A stretch of 64,000 nucleotides of DNA, taken from Peribacillus frigoritolerans. Its GTDB lineage: Bacteria; Bacillota; Bacilli; Bacillales; DSM-1321. Every line of letters begins with the position of its first letter. Positions within the stretch are counted from its first letter, which is position 1. A program made the position numbers and the translations under genes. The notes under the pieces are model-generated. The model did not search any database. It was given only the letters and a program-made list of their open reading frames with translations, and was not told the origin of the DNA. Below, one piece after another: positions 1 through 10,635 of the stretch. The DNA lies in the NCBI RefSeq assembly GCF_030676415.1, contig NZ_JAUUTW010000003.1, positions 1 to 64,000 on the forward strand, given 5' to 3'.

Positions 1-115
<115 letters not shown>

Positions 116-121
116 CATTTA

Positions 122-153
122 AAAAGACCAGCCCATCCGGCTGGTCTTTTTTT
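122..153 (+). terminator. rRNA operon terminator
   Basis: A perfect 12-bp stem (AAAAGACCAGCC, 122-133, with GGCTGGTCTTTT, 139-150) with a 5-nt loop runs into a T tract. It lies just after the 5S gene. Confidence 0.9.
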
Positions 154-191
154 GTATTGATATATTTTCAACTTTCAGGGAGAAGTGAGAT

Positions 192-362
192 AAATTAACA
201 TTTATTTCGCCTTGTAGACTAATTTATTCGATCTGAAATGAAATAATTAAACCCGCAGACTATTTAATTCCGACCAAAATTGGAATAAATCGGTCTGCAG
301 ATTAATTTTTTCGACCTGAAATGAAATAAATCGACCTGCAGCCTATTTAATTCGATCTATCG
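192..362. repeat. Degenerate ~42-bp tandem repeat
   Basis: Four consecutive, imperfect units start near 192, 241, 284 and 324. Each carries a shared frame of AATAAATCG-like, CTGCAG/CCGCAG-like, TATTTAATTCGA-like and CTGAAATG-like words. Units three and four are the most alike. No coding frame explains the pattern. The rest of 363-617 shows no confident gene apart from one very short ORF. Confidence 0.6.
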
Positions 363-523
363 TTAAGTCCGTCTCGAATTCCAACAGCTGACTTATATAA
401 TCGGTTTCACTTGAATTGAAATAATTCATGGGAGCAAGATACGAATATGTACCGATCATGGAGCAGAGGTTCATTTCATGAATCAGGCTATAGTAATTCA
501 AAGGGGGAGAAGGGGATGGATTT

Positions 524-595
524 ATGAGTAGGCGCTTTTACGGAAGACAGGGTTATCATAATCTGAGGCCTTATGGTATTTCTATTATAATGTAA
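524..595 (+). CDS. Possible 23-residue peptide
   Basis: An ATG follows a purine-rich stretch (AAGGGG, about 510-515) that could serve as a ribosome binding site. It opens a 23-codon frame rich in Arg, Tyr and Gly that ends in a short hydrophobic tail (ISIIM). I recognise no family. It may be a truncated small spore-type peptide or chance. It lies in the gap between the rRNA operon and the NETI gene. Confidence 0.2.
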   Translation: MSRRFYGRQGYHNLRPYGISIIM

Positions 596-617
596 TCGAT
601 TTTATTGAAATGTATTC

Positions 618-646
618 TTGTCTTTACTTGTTCTTTTCATTATACT
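618..646 (+). promoter_or_regulatory. Sigma-A promoter for the NETI gene
   Basis: TTGTCT (618-623) and TATACT (641-646) are separated by 17 bp. They lie about 85 bp before the preferred start codon of the downstream small gene. Confidence 0.55.
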
Positions 647-731
647 AGGAAGAATTTATTGATGATATTAATGCAAGTTGGATACTAAGGAAGAAGACGG
701 ACAAAATAGAATTATGGAAGGGATCGGTATT

Positions 732-932
732 GTGAGTAAAAAGAGTAAGGAAAAGTTTGAAGTTATCGAAGGCGAGACGATCGATGCATGTTTAGATCGA
801 ATTAAAGCGGCAGGGTACTTTCCTGTAAGGCGTACGGAAGAGCCCATCTTTGCCGAGAGAATCGAGAATGGCAAAGTCCATTATGTGCCAGTTGATAGAA
901 AAATTGTATTCGAAGCAAAATTAATTGAGTAA
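732..932 (+). CDS. yebG: NETI motif-containing protein (YebG-like)
   Basis: This is a small soluble protein of 66 residues whose core reads FEVIEGETIDACL, then GYFPVRRTEEP. That is the NETI-motif family signature, although the Asn of NETI is Gly here. The function of the family is unknown. I chose the GTG at 732 because GGAAGGG lies about ten bases upstream and the protein then begins MSKKSKEKFEV, as family members do. A longer frame from TTG 678 or ATG 714 is possible but lacks a good ribosome binding site. Its position just before the purE control region matches yebG in B. subtilis. The purE PurBox elements begin at its stop codon. Confidence 0.8.
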   Translation: MSKKSKEKFEVIEGETIDACLDRIKAAGYFPVRRTEEPIFAERIENGKVHYVPVDRKIVFEAKLIE

Positions 933-974
933 AACACGAACGATTAATTAATATCATGTAAAAATATTCGATTT
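931..974 (+). promoter_or_regulatory. Paired PurBox-like PurR operators
   Basis: AAAACACGAACGAT (931-944) resembles the PurBox core with CGAAC. An inverted element with ATTCG (966-970) lies within 961-974, leaving about 16 bp between the two 14-bp boxes. PurR of Bacillus is known to bind such inverted pairs upstream of purE. The second box is the weaker match. Confidence 0.55.
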
Positions 975-978
975 TAAC

Positions 979-1007
979 TTGACATTAAAATGTCCGGAAG
1001 GTAAGAT
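979..1007 (+). promoter_or_regulatory. Sigma-A promoter of the pur operon
   Basis: A consensus TTGACA (979-984) and TAAGAT (1002-1007) are separated by exactly 17 bp, immediately upstream of the purine riboswitch. Confidence 0.85.
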
Positions 1008-1024
1008 GAAGTTACATTAATACA

Positions 1025-1093
1025 TCTCATATAATCATGGGGATATGGCCCAAAAGTTTCTACCTGATGACCGTAAATCATCGGACTATGAGA
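1025..1093 (+). promoter_or_regulatory. Purine (guanine-class) riboswitch aptamer
   Basis: The leader carries all conserved aptamer blocks: TATAATC, GGATATGGCCC, AAGTTTCTACC, ACCGTAAAT and GACTATGA. They are enclosed by the P1 strands TCTCATA (1025-1031) and TATGAGA (1087-1093). The specificity base in GACTATGA is C, the guanine/hypoxanthine class; the adenine class has U. Ligand binding should favour the downstream terminator and shut off the purine operon. Confidence 0.95.
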
Positions 1094-1102
1094 AAAGCAT
1101 CT

Positions 1103-1205
1103 GACTATTTGGAAACTAGCCAAGTCTTTTTGTATTTTTTTCAAAAGGGCTTTCTTTTCCGGACAGGTTGCTTTCTCGATGAGGAAGCAACCTGTCCGGT
1201 TTTTT
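1103..1205 (+). terminator. Riboswitch expression platform with leader terminator
   Basis: A perfect 15-bp stem (1159-1173 with 1185-1199, CCGGACAGGTTGCTT and its complement) is followed by TTTTTT. It is the main intrinsic terminator of the purE leader. A weaker hairpin (TTGG/CCAA extended by GAC/GTC, 1103-1126) followed by a T-rich run lies between it and the aptamer. That hairpin may be a second stop or part of the antiterminator switch. Confidence 0.85.
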
Positions 1206-1286
1206 AATTTACATGTTATAGATAATGATAAGCGTCCGTCTGCATACTCGGGACGCCATAATATGAGTGTTGGAGGGAAAGATGAT

Positions 1287-1775
1287 ATGAAACCGCAAGT
1301 TGGGGTTATTATGGGAAGTGTCTCGGATTGGGAAACGATGAAATACGCTTGTGAATCATTGGAACAGCTTGAGATTCCCTATGAAAAAAGAGTCGTTTCC
1401 GCCCACCGGACGCCGGATTTACTATTTGAATATGCAGAGAGTGCAAAAGAGAGAGAGATTAAAGTGATTATTGCCGGAGCAGGCGGGGCTGCACATCTTC
1501 CAGGTATGACCGCCGCTAAAACGATTGTCCCTGTGATAGGCGTGCCAATACAGTCGAAGGCATTAAATGGGATGGATTCGTTATTATCGATTGTTCAAAT
1601 GCCTGGTGGCGTACCGGTTGCAACGGTTGCGATCGGAAAAGCGGGCGCAGTCAATGCCGGTTTGTTTGCGGCTCAAATATTAGCAGCTTTTGATTCTGAC
1701 ATTGCTGATAGGTTAGAGGCTTTACGAGACGAAACCAGAGAAAAGGTGTTACAGAGCAGTGAACAACTTAAATAA
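1287..1775 (+). CDS. purE: N5-carboxyaminoimidazole ribonucleotide mutase
   Basis: PurE converts N5-CAIR made by PurK into CAIR in the de novo purine pathway in the cytosol. The 162-residue protein has the class I PurE motifs GSVSDW (about 10-15), SAHRTP (38-43) and [11 protein letters not shown] (63-73). The ATG at 1287 is preceded by GGAGGG nine bases upstream. An in-frame ATG at 1179 lies in the loop of the leader terminator and is not used. It is the first gene of the twelve-gene pur operon, and its 3' end overlaps purK by 17 bp. Confidence 0.95.
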   Translation: MKPQVGVIMGSVSDWETMKYACESLEQLEIPYEKRVVSAHRTPDLLFEYAESAKEREIKVIIAGAGGAAHLPGMTAAKTIVPVIGVPIQSKALNGMDSLLSIVQMPGGVPVATVAIGKAGAVNAGLFAAQILAAFDSDIADRLEALRDETREKVLQSSEQLK

Positions 1776-2919
1776 TACAATCATTTTACCGGGACAGACC
1801 ATTGGAATAATCGGCGGTGGGCAATTAGGCAGGATGATGGCCTTATCGGCTAAGGCATCGGGCTTTAAGATAGCGGTCCTTGAGCCGACTGCAGAAGGTC
1901 CATGTGCTCAAGTGGCGGATATTGAAATCACTGGTGCTTATGATGATATCGAAGCATTGAAAAGATTAGCTGAGGTCAGTGACGTCATAACATATGAGTT
2001 TGAAAATATCAGTTCAGAAGCCCTGGATTGGTTAAAGCAACATGCATTTCTTCCACAGGGTTCAGAATTATTAAAGCTGACACAGGATAGACTGACGGAA
2101 AAAAAAGCCATATCTGATGCAGGGGCTTCTGTTGCTCCATATCAGGAAATACAGGATATTTCGGAAATTTACCTTCATATAGAGAAATTAGGGTACCCTA
2201 GTGTGTTAAAAACGACACGGGGCGGTTATGATGGAAAAGGGCAGTTGGTCATTAAGGAAGAAGCCGATATCAAAAAGGCTGAATCCCTGCTCAAAACAGG
2301 TAAATGTGTGCTGGAAGCCTGGATTCCTTTCGTAAAAGAAATCTCCATTATCGTGACACGCAAGGCAGATGGCGAGGCAAGTCATTTTCCGATTGCGGAA
2401 AACATTCATATTGAAAACATACTTCATAAAAGTATTGTTCCTGCACGTATTAGTCAACAAGCTGAACGGAAAGCTATTAATGAAGCTTTGCAGCTTGCAG
2501 AGAAACTTGACTTGGTAGGGACATTGGCAGTAGAAATGTTTTTAACCGCCCAGGATGAAATCATCATTAATGAATTAGCGCCAAGACCTCATAACTCTGG
2601 CCATTATACAATGGAAGCATGTGAGACTTCACAGTTCGAACAGCATATAAGGGCTGTCTGCAATTGGCCGCTCGGAAATACGGCATTATTGAAGCCGGTG
2701 GTAATGATAAACATCCTTGGCGAGCATATCGGGCCATTAATGGATGAAATTCCGACGCTTTCAGATTGGAAGGTTCACCTTTACGGTAAGAAAGAAGCCA
2801 AGCTTAAGCGGAAAATGGGTCATGTGAATATTTTACGCCCAACGATTGAGGAAGCTCTTTTGGAAAGTGATCGAAGCAAAATATGGAATCAACAGGTTGA
2901 AACGGAGGAAGTAAAATGA
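1759..2919 (+). CDS. purK: 5-(carboxyamino)imidazole ribonucleotide synthase
   Basis: PurK uses ATP and bicarbonate to carboxylate AIR to N5-CAIR, the substrate of PurE. The 386-residue product starts with a [12 protein letters not shown] nucleotide-binding motif (from about residue 16) and continues as an ATP-grasp enzyme with [12 protein letters not shown]. The segment [14 protein letters not shown] lies near the ADP/metal site. The start is a GTG inside the purE coding end. No in-frame ATG exists nearby, so the exact start is slightly uncertain. Its stop overlaps the purB start as ATGA. Confidence 0.95.
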   Translation: MNNLNNTIILPGQTIGIIGGGQLGRMMALSAKASGFKIAVLEPTAEGPCAQVADIEITGAYDDIEALKRLAEVSDVITYEFENISSEALDWLKQHAFLPQGSELLKLTQDRLTEKKAISDAGASVAPYQEIQDISEIYLHIEKLGYPSVLKTTRGGYDGKGQLVIKEEADIKKAESLLKTGKCVLEAWIPFVKEISIIVTRKADGEASHFPIAENIHIENILHKSIVPARISQQAERKAINEALQLAEKLDLVGTLAVEMFLTAQDEIIINELAPRPHNSGHYTMEACETSQFEQHIRAVCNWPLGNTALLKPVVMINILGEHIGPLMDEIPTLSDWKVHLYGKKEAKLKRKMGHVNILRPTIEEALLESDRSKIWNQQVETEEVK

Positions 2920-4208
2920 TTGAACGTTATACCCGCCCAGAGATGGGAAACATTTGGACAGAAAATAACCGCTTTAATGCGTGGTTGGAAGTTGAAATCT
3001 TAGCTTGTGAAGCATGGTCTGAACTAGGTGTCATTCCAAAAGAAGATGTGAAGCTTCTTCGTGAAAATGCGACATTCGATGTGGACCGTATCAATGAAAT
3101 CGAAAAAGATACACGCCACGATGTTGTTGCTTTTACACGTGCGGTTTCTGAAACGTTGGGTGAAGAACGGAAATGGGTCCATTACGGTCTGACTTCTACT
3201 GATGTGGTGGATACAGCTCTTTCATATGTGATAAAGCAAGCGAATGATATCCTTGCCAAGGATTTAAATAACTTCGTGGAGATCCTGAAAAATAAAGCGA
3301 AAGAACATAAATACACGGTTCAAATGGGACGTACACACGGAGTTCATGCGGAACCGACCACTTTTGGGTTGAAACTGGCTCTTTGGTATCAAGAAATGAA
3401 ACGAAATGTCGAACGTTTTGAAGAAGCTAGAAGGAACATAGAGGTTGGGAAAATCTCTGGAGCTGTCGGAACCTACGCAAACATCGACCCGTTCGTTGAA
3501 AAATTCGTTTGTGAAAAGCTTGGCCTTGAAGCAGCGCCTATTTCAACACAAACATTACAGCGCGATCGCCACGCACATTATATGAGCACATTGGCTTTAA
3601 TTGCGACATCAATTGAAAAGTTCGCAGTTGAAATTCGCGGCTTGCAAAAAAGTGAAACACGCGAGGTGGAAGAATTCTTCGCAAAAGGACAAAAGGGATC
3701 TTCGGCAATGCCTCATAAACGGAATCCAATCGGTTCTGAAAATATGACAGGTATGGCTCGTGTAATCCGCGGTTACATGATGACAGCATATGAGAATGTG
3801 CCATTATGGCATGAACGTGACATTTCACATTCTTCTGCTGAGCGCATCATCTTTCCGGATGCAACGATCGCATTAAACTACATGCTGAACCGTTTCAGCA
3901 ATATAGTGAAGAACTTGACCGTTTATCCAGAAAATATGAAACGCAATATGGACCGTACACTGGGATTGATTTTCTCACAACGTGTGCTGCTTTCCCTTAT
4001 CGATAAAGGACTTGTCCGTGAAGAAGCTTATGATACGGTTCAGCCGAAAGCGATGGAAGCATGGGAGCTTCAGGTTCCATTCAGAAGCCTGATCGAAAAG
4101 GATGATAAAATCACAAGCTTGCTAACGAAAGAAGAACTTGATGATTGTTTCGATCCTACACATCACCTGAAAAATGTTGATGTAATCTTTGATCGTTTAG
4201 GTTTATAA
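2916..4208 (+). CDS. purB: Adenylosuccinate lyase
   Basis: PurB acts twice in purine synthesis. It cleaves SAICAR to AICAR, and adenylosuccinate to AMP, releasing fumarate each time. The 430-residue protein carries the fumarase/aspartase superfamily signature [11 protein letters not shown] at about residues 262-272. It also has [11 protein letters not shown] and [10 protein letters not shown], which hold the catalytic His. The ATG is coupled to the purK stop (ATGA), with GGAGG eight bases upstream. It is followed by a 100-bp gap with a hairpin, the longest gap in the operon. Confidence 0.97.
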   Translation: MIERYTRPEMGNIWTENNRFNAWLEVEILACEAWSELGVIPKEDVKLLRENATFDVDRINEIEKDTRHDVVAFTRAVSETLGEERKWVHYGLTSTDVVDTALSYVIKQANDILAKDLNNFVEILKNKAKEHKYTVQMGRTHGVHAEPTTFGLKLALWYQEMKRNVERFEEARRNIEVGKISGAVGTYANIDPFVEKFVCEKLGLEAAPISTQTLQRDRHAHYMSTLALIATSIEKFAVEIRGLQKSETREVEEFFAKGQKGSSAMPHKRNPIGSENMTGMARVIRGYMMTAYENVPLWHERDISHSSAERIIFPDATIALNYMLNRFSNIVKNLTVYPENMKRNMDRTLGLIFSQRVLLSLIDKGLVREEAYDTVQPKAMEAWELQVPFRSLIEKDDKITSLLTKEELDDCFDPTHHLKNVDVIFDRLGL

Positions 4209-4218
4209 AAGTGAAGGC

Positions 4219-4255
4219 GGCAAACATGGCACCTCTAAACGGTGATATGTTTGCC
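4219..4255 (+). other. Hairpin between purB and purC
   Basis: GGCAAACAT (4219-4227) pairs with ATGTTTGCC (4247-4255). An inner CACC/GGTG pair and a seven-base loop make a two-part stem. No T run follows, so it does not look like a terminator. It may stabilise or mark a processing site in the pur mRNA. Confidence 0.5.
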
Positions 4256-4311
4256 AAGCCTGATCAATGGCAGGAAGATTCGTAATATTCACAATGTGGG
4301 GGTCTGGACAG

Positions 4312-5031
4312 ATGGAAAAACGAGAATTGTTGTATGAAGGAAAAGCGAAACAGATTTTTGCAACGGACAACAGTGAAATAGTATGGGTGGAATACAAGGA
4401 TTCGGCAACAGCGTTTAATGGTGAGAAGAAGTCGGAGATTGCCGGAAAAGGTAAGTTGAATAATCAAATTACTAGCTTACTTTTTTCAAAGCTTGCCCAG
4501 GAAAATATCCCGTCCCATTTTATTGAAAAGCTTTCCGACCGGGAGCAGCTAGTCAAGAGGGTATCCATCATTCCGCTTGAAGTCGTTGTCAGAAATACGG
4601 CGGCCGGCAGTTTTTCTAAAAGGACTGGCATGGAAGAAGGTCAGCCGCTCAAGAAAACGCTGATTGAGTTTTACTATAAAGATGACGAGCTCGGCGATCC
4701 TCTGTTAACGGAAGACCATATTGAAGAATTGGAACTTGCAAGCAAGGAAGATGTAGCCATTTTAAAAGAAAAGGCACAAGAAATCAGTATCGTCTTAACT
4801 TCCTTCTTTAAAGAATTGGACATTAAATTGATTGATTTTAAATTAGAGTTCGGTAAAACCCCGAATGGAGACATTCTGCTGGCAGATGAAATTTCACCTG
4901 ATACCTGCCGATTATGGGATATTAACACGAACGAAAAGTTAGATAAAGATGTATTCCGCCGTAATTTAGGCAGTTTAACAGATGCTTACGAAAAAATACT
5001 AGCAAAGTTGGAGGGTACTCAACATGTATAA
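4312..5031 (+). CDS. purC: Phosphoribosylaminoimidazole-succinocarboxamide synthase
   Basis: PurC (SAICAR synthetase) joins CAIR to aspartate with ATP. The 239-residue protein starts MEKRELLYEGKAKQIF, the standard family N terminus. It contains VVVRNTAAGSF and the late motif LADEISPDTCRLWD. I chose ATG 4312, where GGGGG lies about ten bases upstream and the family N terminus is reproduced. An upstream in-frame ATG at 4267 would add 15 atypical residues. It overlaps purS by eight bases. Confidence 0.95.
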   Translation: MEKRELLYEGKAKQIFATDNSEIVWVEYKDSATAFNGEKKSEIAGKGKLNNQITSLLFSKLAQENIPSHFIEKLSDREQLVKRVSIIPLEVVVRNTAAGSFSKRTGMEEGQPLKKTLIEFYYKDDELGDPLLTEDHIEELELASKEDVAILKEKAQEISIVLTSFFKELDIKLIDFKLEFGKTPNGDILLADEISPDTCRLWDINTNEKLDKDVFRRNLGSLTDAYEKILAKLEGTQHV

Positions 5032-5278
5032 GGTTAAGGTATATATCACACTACGCGAAAGTGTACTAGATCCACAGGGAGCAGCAGTGCAACAATCACT
5101 TCATAGCTTGACATATAACGAAGTTAGTGATGTTCGAGTGGGGAAATACATTGAACTTACAATTAAGGATACGGATCGTGATTTAGATCAACTTGTGAAG
5201 GAAATGTGTGAAAAACTATTGGCCAATACGGTAATTGAAGCTTACCGTTATGATGTTGAGGAGGTTATTACCCAATGA
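5024..5278 (+). CDS. purS: FGAM synthase subunit PurS
   Basis: PurS is the small 84-residue subunit of the three-part formylglycinamidine synthase (PurS, PurQ, small PurL) of Gram-positive bacteria. It helps transfer ammonia from PurQ to PurL. The sequence begins [19 protein letters not shown], which is diagnostic, and ends [15 protein letters not shown]. It is embedded between purC and purQ with overlaps on both sides, so its translation is coupled to its complex partners. Confidence 0.95.
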   Translation: MYKVKVYITLRESVLDPQGAAVQQSLHSLTYNEVSDVRVGKYIELTIKDTDRDLDQLVKEMCEKLLANTVIEAYRYDVEEVITQ

Positions 5279-5961
5279 AATTTGCTGTCATAGTTTTCCC
5301 TGGTTCCAATTGTGATGTCGATATGTTCCATGCGATAAAGGATGCACTGGGGGAAGAAGTGGAGTATGTTTGGCACTCTACAGACAATCTAGATCAGTAT
5401 GATGGGATTCTCCTTCCAGGAGGTTTCTCTTATGGAGACTATTTACGCTCTGGAGCAATTGCACGATTTTCGAATGTAATGGCCGAAGTCGTAAAAGCCG
5501 CACAAGCAGGAAAGCCTGTCTTGGGTGTCTGCAACGGTTTTCAGATTTTACTTGAAGCAGGACTTTTACCTGGAGCGATGCGCCGTAATGAAGGCTTGAA
5601 ATTCATTTGCCGCAATGTAGGATTGAAAGTTGAAAATAATCAATCGATGTTCACGACAGGATATGAATTAAATGAAACGATTACGATCCCGGTTGCCCAT
5701 GGTGAAGGGAATTACTACTGCGATAATGAGACATTGGCTGAATTAAAACGAAATAACCGCATCTTGTTCACGTATGATGGTGAAAATCCAAACGGAAGCT
5801 TGGAACAAATAGCGGGAATTACAAATGAACAAGGAAATGTCCTCGGAATGATGCCTCATCCCGAACGTGCTGTTGATTCGCTGCTTGGCAGTAAAGACGG
5901 CTTAAAGATTTTTCAATCCATCGTAAAAAACTGGAGGGAATCACATGTTATTACAGCTTGA
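5275..5961 (+). CDS. purQ: FGAM synthase glutaminase subunit PurQ
   Basis: PurQ hydrolyses glutamine to feed ammonia to PurL. The 228-residue class I glutamine amidotransferase has the nucleophile Cys86 in GVCNGFQ. The His/Glu pair of the triad lies in [10 protein letters not shown] near residue 203. [14 protein letters not shown] is the typical PurQ oxyanion region. The ATG overlaps the purS stop (ATGA type), and the 3' end overlaps purL by 17 bp. Confidence 0.96.
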   Translation: MKFAVIVFPGSNCDVDMFHAIKDALGEEVEYVWHSTDNLDQYDGILLPGGFSYGDYLRSGAIARFSNVMAEVVKAAQAGKPVLGVCNGFQILLEAGLLPGAMRRNEGLKFICRNVGLKVENNQSMFTTGYELNETITIPVAHGEGNYYCDNETLAELKRNNRILFTYDGENPNGSLEQIAGITNEQGNVLGMMPHPERAVDSLLGSKDGLKIFQSIVKNWRESHVITA

Positions 5962-8167
5962 ACCAAGTCCGGAAAAAATTAAATCGGATCGATTGTACGC
6001 AACTATGGGACTATCCGATGATGAATTTGCAATGGTGGAGAAAATCTTAGGCAGACTGCCGAATTATACGGAAACTGGATTGTTTTCAGTTATGTGGTCA
6101 GAGCATTGTTCCTACAAAAATTCAAAACCTATCTTAAGGAAATTCCCGATTACAGGGGAGAAAGTGCTACAAGGTCCTGGTGAAGGAGCAGGTATCGTTG
6201 ATATCGGTGACGATCAGGCTGTCGTTTTTAAAATTGAAAGTCATAACCACCCTTCGGCAATAGAACCTTATCAAGGTGCTGCTACTGGTGTCGGCGGTAT
6301 TATCCGTGATGTTTTCTCCATGGGTGCCCGTCCGATTGCGATGTTGAACTCGCTTCGCTTCGGTGAGTTAGACAATGATCGCGTGAAATATTTATTTAAA
6401 GAAGTGGTTGCCGGGATTGCAGGATACGGGAATTGTATCGGAATTCCAACTGTCGGCGGAGAAATTCAATTTGATCCATCGTATGAAGGCAATCCTCTGG
6501 TCAATGCCATGTGTGTCGGTTTGATTGATCATAAGGACATTAAAAAAGGCCAAGCGCATGGAGTGGGCAACACAGTGATGTATGTGGGTGCCAAAACTGG
6601 ACGTGATGGTATTCATGGAGCAACATTTGCATCTGAAGAGCTTTCGGAGTCTTCGGAAGAAAAACGGCCTGCCGTACAAGTAGGAGATCCATTCATGGAG
6701 AAACTGCTTTTGGAAGCATGCCTTGAATTGATTCAAAATGATGCCCTTGTTGGTATTCAGGATATGGGAGCAGCAGGTCTTACAAGCTCATCTGCCGAGA
6801 TGGCTAGTAAAGCTGGCTCAGGAATAAAAATGAACCTTGATTTGATCCCGCAGCGTGAAACGGGAATGACAGCATATGAAATGATGCTTTCTGAATCACA
6901 AGAGCGGATGCTGATCGTTGTCACTAAAGGGCGCGAACAGGAAATCGTTGATTTGTTTACGAAATATGACCTAGAAGCGGTTGCTGTGGGTGAAGTAACG
7001 GATGATAAAAATCTAACACTTTCCCATCAAGGTGAAATCGTTGCTGAGGTTCCGGTTGATGCATTGGCTGAAGAAGCTCCGATTTATCACAAGCCATCTG
7101 CAGAACCGCAATATTTCCGTGACTTCCAAAGCATGACGGCAGAAGTGCCAGTCATTGGAGATTATAAAGAAACATTGGTATCACTATTGAAGCAACCGAC
7201 AATTTCGAGTAAGGAATGGGTCTACGACCAATATGATTACATGGTCCGCACGAATACAGTCGTCTCACCTGGATCGGATGCAGCGGTCGTGCGTGTACGG
7301 GGTACGAATAAGGCCCTTGCCATGACGACGGATTGCAACTCCCGCTTTATTTATTTAGATCCTGAAACAGGTGGCAAAATCGCAGTGGCTGAAGCAGCCC
7401 GTAACATCATTTGCTCGGGTGCGGAACCTTTAGCGATTACGGATTGCTTGAATTTTGGGAATCCAGAAAAACCTGAAATATTTTGGCAACTGGAAAAAGC
7501 GGCAGACGGTATGAGTGAAGCTTGCAGAAGCTTAAGTACTCCTGTAATTGGTGGAAATGTTTCCCTTTACAATGAAACGAATGGTGAAGCGATTTACCCG
7601 ACACCTGTAGTTGGGATGGTTGGTCTTATCAGTGACCTTCAGCACATCACTACACAAACATTTAAAAATGAATCCGATTTGATTTATGTGGTCGGAGAAG
7701 CGAAAGTTGAATTTGGAGGCAGTGAGTTACAGAAAATGCTCGAGGGTAAAATCTTTGGACGCGCTCCAGAACTTGATTTGGCCATTGAACAAAAACGTCA
7801 GCAGCAAATTCTGACTGCAATCCAAAAAGGACTTGTTGCATCAGCCCATGACCTTTCGGAAGGCGGTTTGGCAGTTGCTTTAGCTGAATCTTTATTCGGG
7901 GCAGGCAAACTTGGGGCAAAAGTGAATATTACCGGTGAACCGGTATCCGAATTATTCAGTGAAACGCAATCACGATTCTTACTGTCCATCAGTCCTGAAA
8001 ACCAAGCGGCATTTGAAGCACTTGTCGAAGATGCGATATGCATAGGCTCAGTAACGGATGATAATAAATTAGTCGTGGCGGCAGGCAGTGATAGCAAAGT
8101 ATTGGAAGCGGACGTTGAAGATTTACAAACAGCTTGGAAGGGAGCTATACCATGCTTGCTGAAATAA
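5945..8167 (+). CDS. purL: FGAM synthase large subunit PurL (small-type)
   Basis: PurL converts FGAR to FGAM with ATP and ammonia. At 740 residues this is the short Gram-positive form, which needs PurS and PurQ as separate proteins. Near the N terminus it has [12 protein letters not shown], with the catalytic His, then the ATP/metal motif [20 protein letters not shown]. Two AIRS-like halves follow (the second starts near residue 430, with [11 protein letters not shown]). The start lies in the purQ end, and its stop lies 15 bases inside the purF gene. Confidence 0.96.
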   Translation: MLLQLEPSPEKIKSDRLYATMGLSDDEFAMVEKILGRLPNYTETGLFSVMWSEHCSYKNSKPILRKFPITGEKVLQGPGEGAGIVDIGDDQAVVFKIESHNHPSAIEPYQGAATGVGGIIRDVFSMGARPIAMLNSLRFGELDNDRVKYLFKEVVAGIAGYGNCIGIPTVGGEIQFDPSYEGNPLVNAMCVGLIDHKDIKKGQAHGVGNTVMYVGAKTGRDGIHGATFASEELSESSEEKRPAVQVGDPFMEKLLLEACLELIQNDALVGIQDMGAAGLTSSSAEMASKAGSGIKMNLDLIPQRETGMTAYEMMLSESQERMLIVVTKGREQEIVDLFTKYDLEAVAVGEVTDDKNLTLSHQGEIVAEVPVDALAEEAPIYHKPSAEPQYFRDFQSMTAEVPVIGDYKETLVSLLKQPTISSKEWVYDQYDYMVRTNTVVSPGSDAAVVRVRGTNKALAMTTDCNSRFIYLDPETGGKIAVAEAARNIICSGAEPLAITDCLNFGNPEKPEIFWQLEKAADGMSEACRSLSTPVIGGNVSLYNETNGEAIYPTPVVGMVGLISDLQHITTQTFKNESDLIYVVGEAKVEFGGSELQKMLEGKIFGRAPELDLAIEQKRQQQILTAIQKGLVASAHDLSEGGLAVALAESLFGAGKLGAKVNITGEPVSELFSETQSRFLLSISPENQAAFEALVEDAICIGSVTDDNKLVVAAGSDSKVLEADVEDLQTAWKGAIPCLLK

Positions 8168-9567
8168 GAAGCCTAAACGAAGAGTGTGGTGTTGTTGGAG
8201 TCTGGGGACATCCCGATGCAGCACAGCTTGCTTACTACGGTTTGCATAGCTTGCAGCATCGTGGTCAAGAGGGAGCAGGCATCGTCGTGACGGATGGTGA
8301 GCAGATGTCCATCTCTAAGGGCGAGGGACTTGTCACAGAGATATTCACTGCCGAAAAAATGCAGGCACTTTCCGGTACCGGAAAAGCGGCAATCGGCCAT
8401 GTCCGTTATACAACGGCAGGCGGGGGCGGGTATCAAAATGTTCAGCCTTTCTTGTTCAATTCGCATACAGGAGGGCTGGCCCTTGCCCATAATGGGAATA
8501 TCGTCAATGCCCATCAGTTAAAAGCACAACTTGAAGGACAGGGAAGCATTTTTCAAACGACATCTGATACGGAAGTACTGGCCCATCTGATTAAACGCTC
8601 CGGCTACTCGGATGTACGAGATTCCGTGAAGAACAGTTTAAGCATGCTGAAGGGAGCCTATGCCTTTGTCATCATGACTGAAAACCAAATGATCATGGCA
8701 AGAGATCCGCATGGCTTCCGTCCACTTTCCTTGGGGAAAATAGGCGATGCATATTTCGCTGCATCCGAAACATGTGCACTTGATATTGTAGGTGCAGAAT
8801 TCATCCGCGATATTGAACCGGGTGAACTCGTTGTCATTAATGATGAGGGAATCACATCCGAGTATTTTTCGCTATCCAGTCAACAGGCAATGTGCACGAT
8901 GGAGTACGTGTATTTTTCCCGTCCGGATAGCAACATTGATGGTATCAATGTTCATACGGCACGAAAAAACCTTGGCAAGCAAATGGCACTGGAAACCAAA
9001 ATTGAAGCCGATGTAGTTACAGGTGTACCTGATTCCAGCATTTCGGCAGCGATTGGCTATGCTGAAGCTGCGGGCATTCCCTATGAAATGGGTTTAATAA
9101 AAAATCGGTATGTTGGACGGACGTTCATTCAGCCATCACAAAGTCTGCGTGAACAAGGCGTGAAGATGAAACTATCACCTGTAAGAGGGGTAGTTGAAGG
9201 TAAGCGGGTCATAATGGTTGATGATTCAATCGTCCGTGGGACAACGAGCAGAAGGATTGTCCGCATGTTAAAAGATGCCGGAGCGAAAGAAGTGCATGTA
9301 GTAATCAGTTCACCACCGATCAAGAATCCATGTTTTTATGGCATTGACACGTCTAAAAAGGAAGAACTGATTGCGAACTCTAAATCGGTGGAGGAAATTA
9401 GGGAAATCATCGGTGCTGATTCCTTAACTTTTTTAAGTGTCGAAGGTATGGTCGAAGCAATTGGACGACCGTTTTCAGGAGAAACGCGCGGTTCATGCCT
9501 AGCTTGTTTCACCGGAAATTATCCGACTGAAATTTTTGAATACGAACGAGAAAAAACAAAATGTTAA
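8152..9567 (+). CDS. purF: Amidophosphoribosyltransferase
   Basis: PurF makes phosphoribosylamine from PRPP and glutamine, the committed step of purine synthesis. The 471-residue precursor starts with an 11-residue propeptide ([11 protein letters not shown]) before Cys12, which becomes the N-terminal nucleophile of the glutaminase domain (CGVVGVWG). The PRPP loop is [14 protein letters not shown]. The C-terminal [10 protein letters not shown] cysteines fit the [4Fe-4S] cluster of the Bacillus-type enzyme. ATG 8152 has GGAAGGGA upstream and gives the correct propeptide length. Confidence 0.96.
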   Translation: MLAEIRSLNEECGVVGVWGHPDAAQLAYYGLHSLQHRGQEGAGIVVTDGEQMSISKGEGLVTEIFTAEKMQALSGTGKAAIGHVRYTTAGGGGYQNVQPFLFNSHTGGLALAHNGNIVNAHQLKAQLEGQGSIFQTTSDTEVLAHLIKRSGYSDVRDSVKNSLSMLKGAYAFVIMTENQMIMARDPHGFRPLSLGKIGDAYFAASETCALDIVGAEFIRDIEPGELVVINDEGITSEYFSLSSQQAMCTMEYVYFSRPDSNIDGINVHTARKNLGKQMALETKIEADVVTGVPDSSISAAIGYAEAAGIPYEMGLIKNRYVGRTFIQPSQSLREQGVKMKLSPVRGVVEGKRVIMVDDSIVRGTTSRRIVRMLKDAGAKEVHVVISSPPIKNPCFYGIDTSKKEELIANSKSVEEIREIIGADSLTFLSVEGMVEAIGRPFSGETRGSCLACFTGNYPTEIFEYEREKTKC

Positions 9568-9609
9568 TCAAGTCGGTAATGATGATTGATTTTCGGAGGA
9601 GGATTTCAA

Positions 9610-10635
9610 ATGGCTAATGCATATAAACAGGCTGGTGTGGATATTGAGGCTGGTTATGAAGCGGTAAATCGAATGAAAAAACATGTAAAGCGCACATTTC
9701 GTCCAGAAGTAATGAATGGCTTGGGCGGTTTCGGCGGCATGTTTGATTTATCTTCCTTGAACCTTAAAGAACCTGTGCTCATTTCAGGTACGGATGGAGT
9801 GGGTACGAAACTTTTATTGGCGTTCATGATGGATAAACACGATACAATTGGAGTGGATTGTGTAGCTATGTGCGTCAATGATGTTGTCGTTCAAGGTGCT
9901 GCACCTTTATACTTTTTAGATTATATTGCCTGCGGTAAAGCAGATCCTGAACGAATTGAAATGATCGTCAAAGGAATTGCAGATGGCTGTGAGCAGGCGG
10001 GCTGTGCATTAATCGGCGGAGAAACTGCTGAAATGCCAGGCATGTACGAGACAGAAGAATACGATGTGGCAGGTTTTACTGTAGGTGCCGTTGAAAAATC
10101 ACGTCTAATTACTGGTGAAGCAATCTCGGCGGGTGATGTCGTTATTGGACTCGCTTCAAGCGGCATCCACAGTAATGGGTATTCCCTTGTTCGTAAAATC
10201 CTTCTTGAAGACTCAGGTATGGGGCTTCATGACTTCGTACCGGAACTGGATTGCAAGTTGGGAGAGGAATTATTAAAACCGACGAAAATCTATGTGAAGT
10301 CCATTTTATCGACGTTGGAAAAATTTGAGGTTAATGGTCTTGCCCATATCACTGGTGGAGGATTCATCGAGAATATTCCGCGTATTCTTCCTGAAGGATG
10401 CGGTGTTGAAATCGAGCTTGGAAGCTGGGAAATTCCAACTATATTCTCATTCCTTGAAGAAAAAGGGAACCTTGTAAAAGAGGAAATGTTCAATATCTTC
10501 AATATGGGAATTGGAATGACGGCTGTCGTGAAAAAAGAAGTGGCATCCGATGTACTAGCCCACTTACGCTCTTGCGGTGAAGAAGCCTCAATTATTGGAA
10601 CGGTTGTGGATGGAAATGGAGTGTCATTCAAATAA
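9610..10635 (+). CDS. purM: Phosphoribosylformylglycinamidine cyclo-ligase (AIR synthase)
   Basis: PurM closes the imidazole ring of FGAM to give AIR using ATP. The 341-residue protein has [23 protein letters not shown], the loop [11 protein letters not shown] and, later, [13 protein letters not shown], all typical of the family. The chosen ATG follows a strong GGAGGAGG eight bases upstream. Earlier in-frame codons would add an atypical leader. The stop codon overlaps the purN start (TAATG). Confidence 0.96.
   Translation: MANAYKQAGVDIEAGYEAVNRMKKHVKRTFRPEVMNGLGGFGGMFDLSSLNLKEPVLISGTDGVGTKLLLAFMMDKHDTIGVDCVAMCVNDVVVQGAAPLYFLDYIACGKADPERIEMIVKGIADGCEQAGCALIGGETAEMPGMYETEEYDVAGFTVGAVEKSRLITGEAISAGDVVIGLASSGIHSNGYSLVRKILLEDSGMGLHDFVPELDCKLGEELLKPTKIYVKSILSTLEKFEVNGLAHITGGGFIENIPRILPEGCGVEIELGSWEIPTIFSFLEEKGNLVKEEMFNIFNMGIGMTAVVKKEVASDVLAHLRSCGEEASIIGTVVDGNGVSFK

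Noticed and set aside
1179..1286. Upstream in-frame ATG for purE
   Set aside because: It lies in the loop of the riboswitch terminator and lacks a ribosome binding site; ATG 1287 has GGAGGG and the correct family N terminus.
4267..4311. Upstream in-frame start for purC
   Set aside because: It would add 15 atypical residues and lies just past the intergenic hairpin; MEKRELLYEGKAK is the family start.
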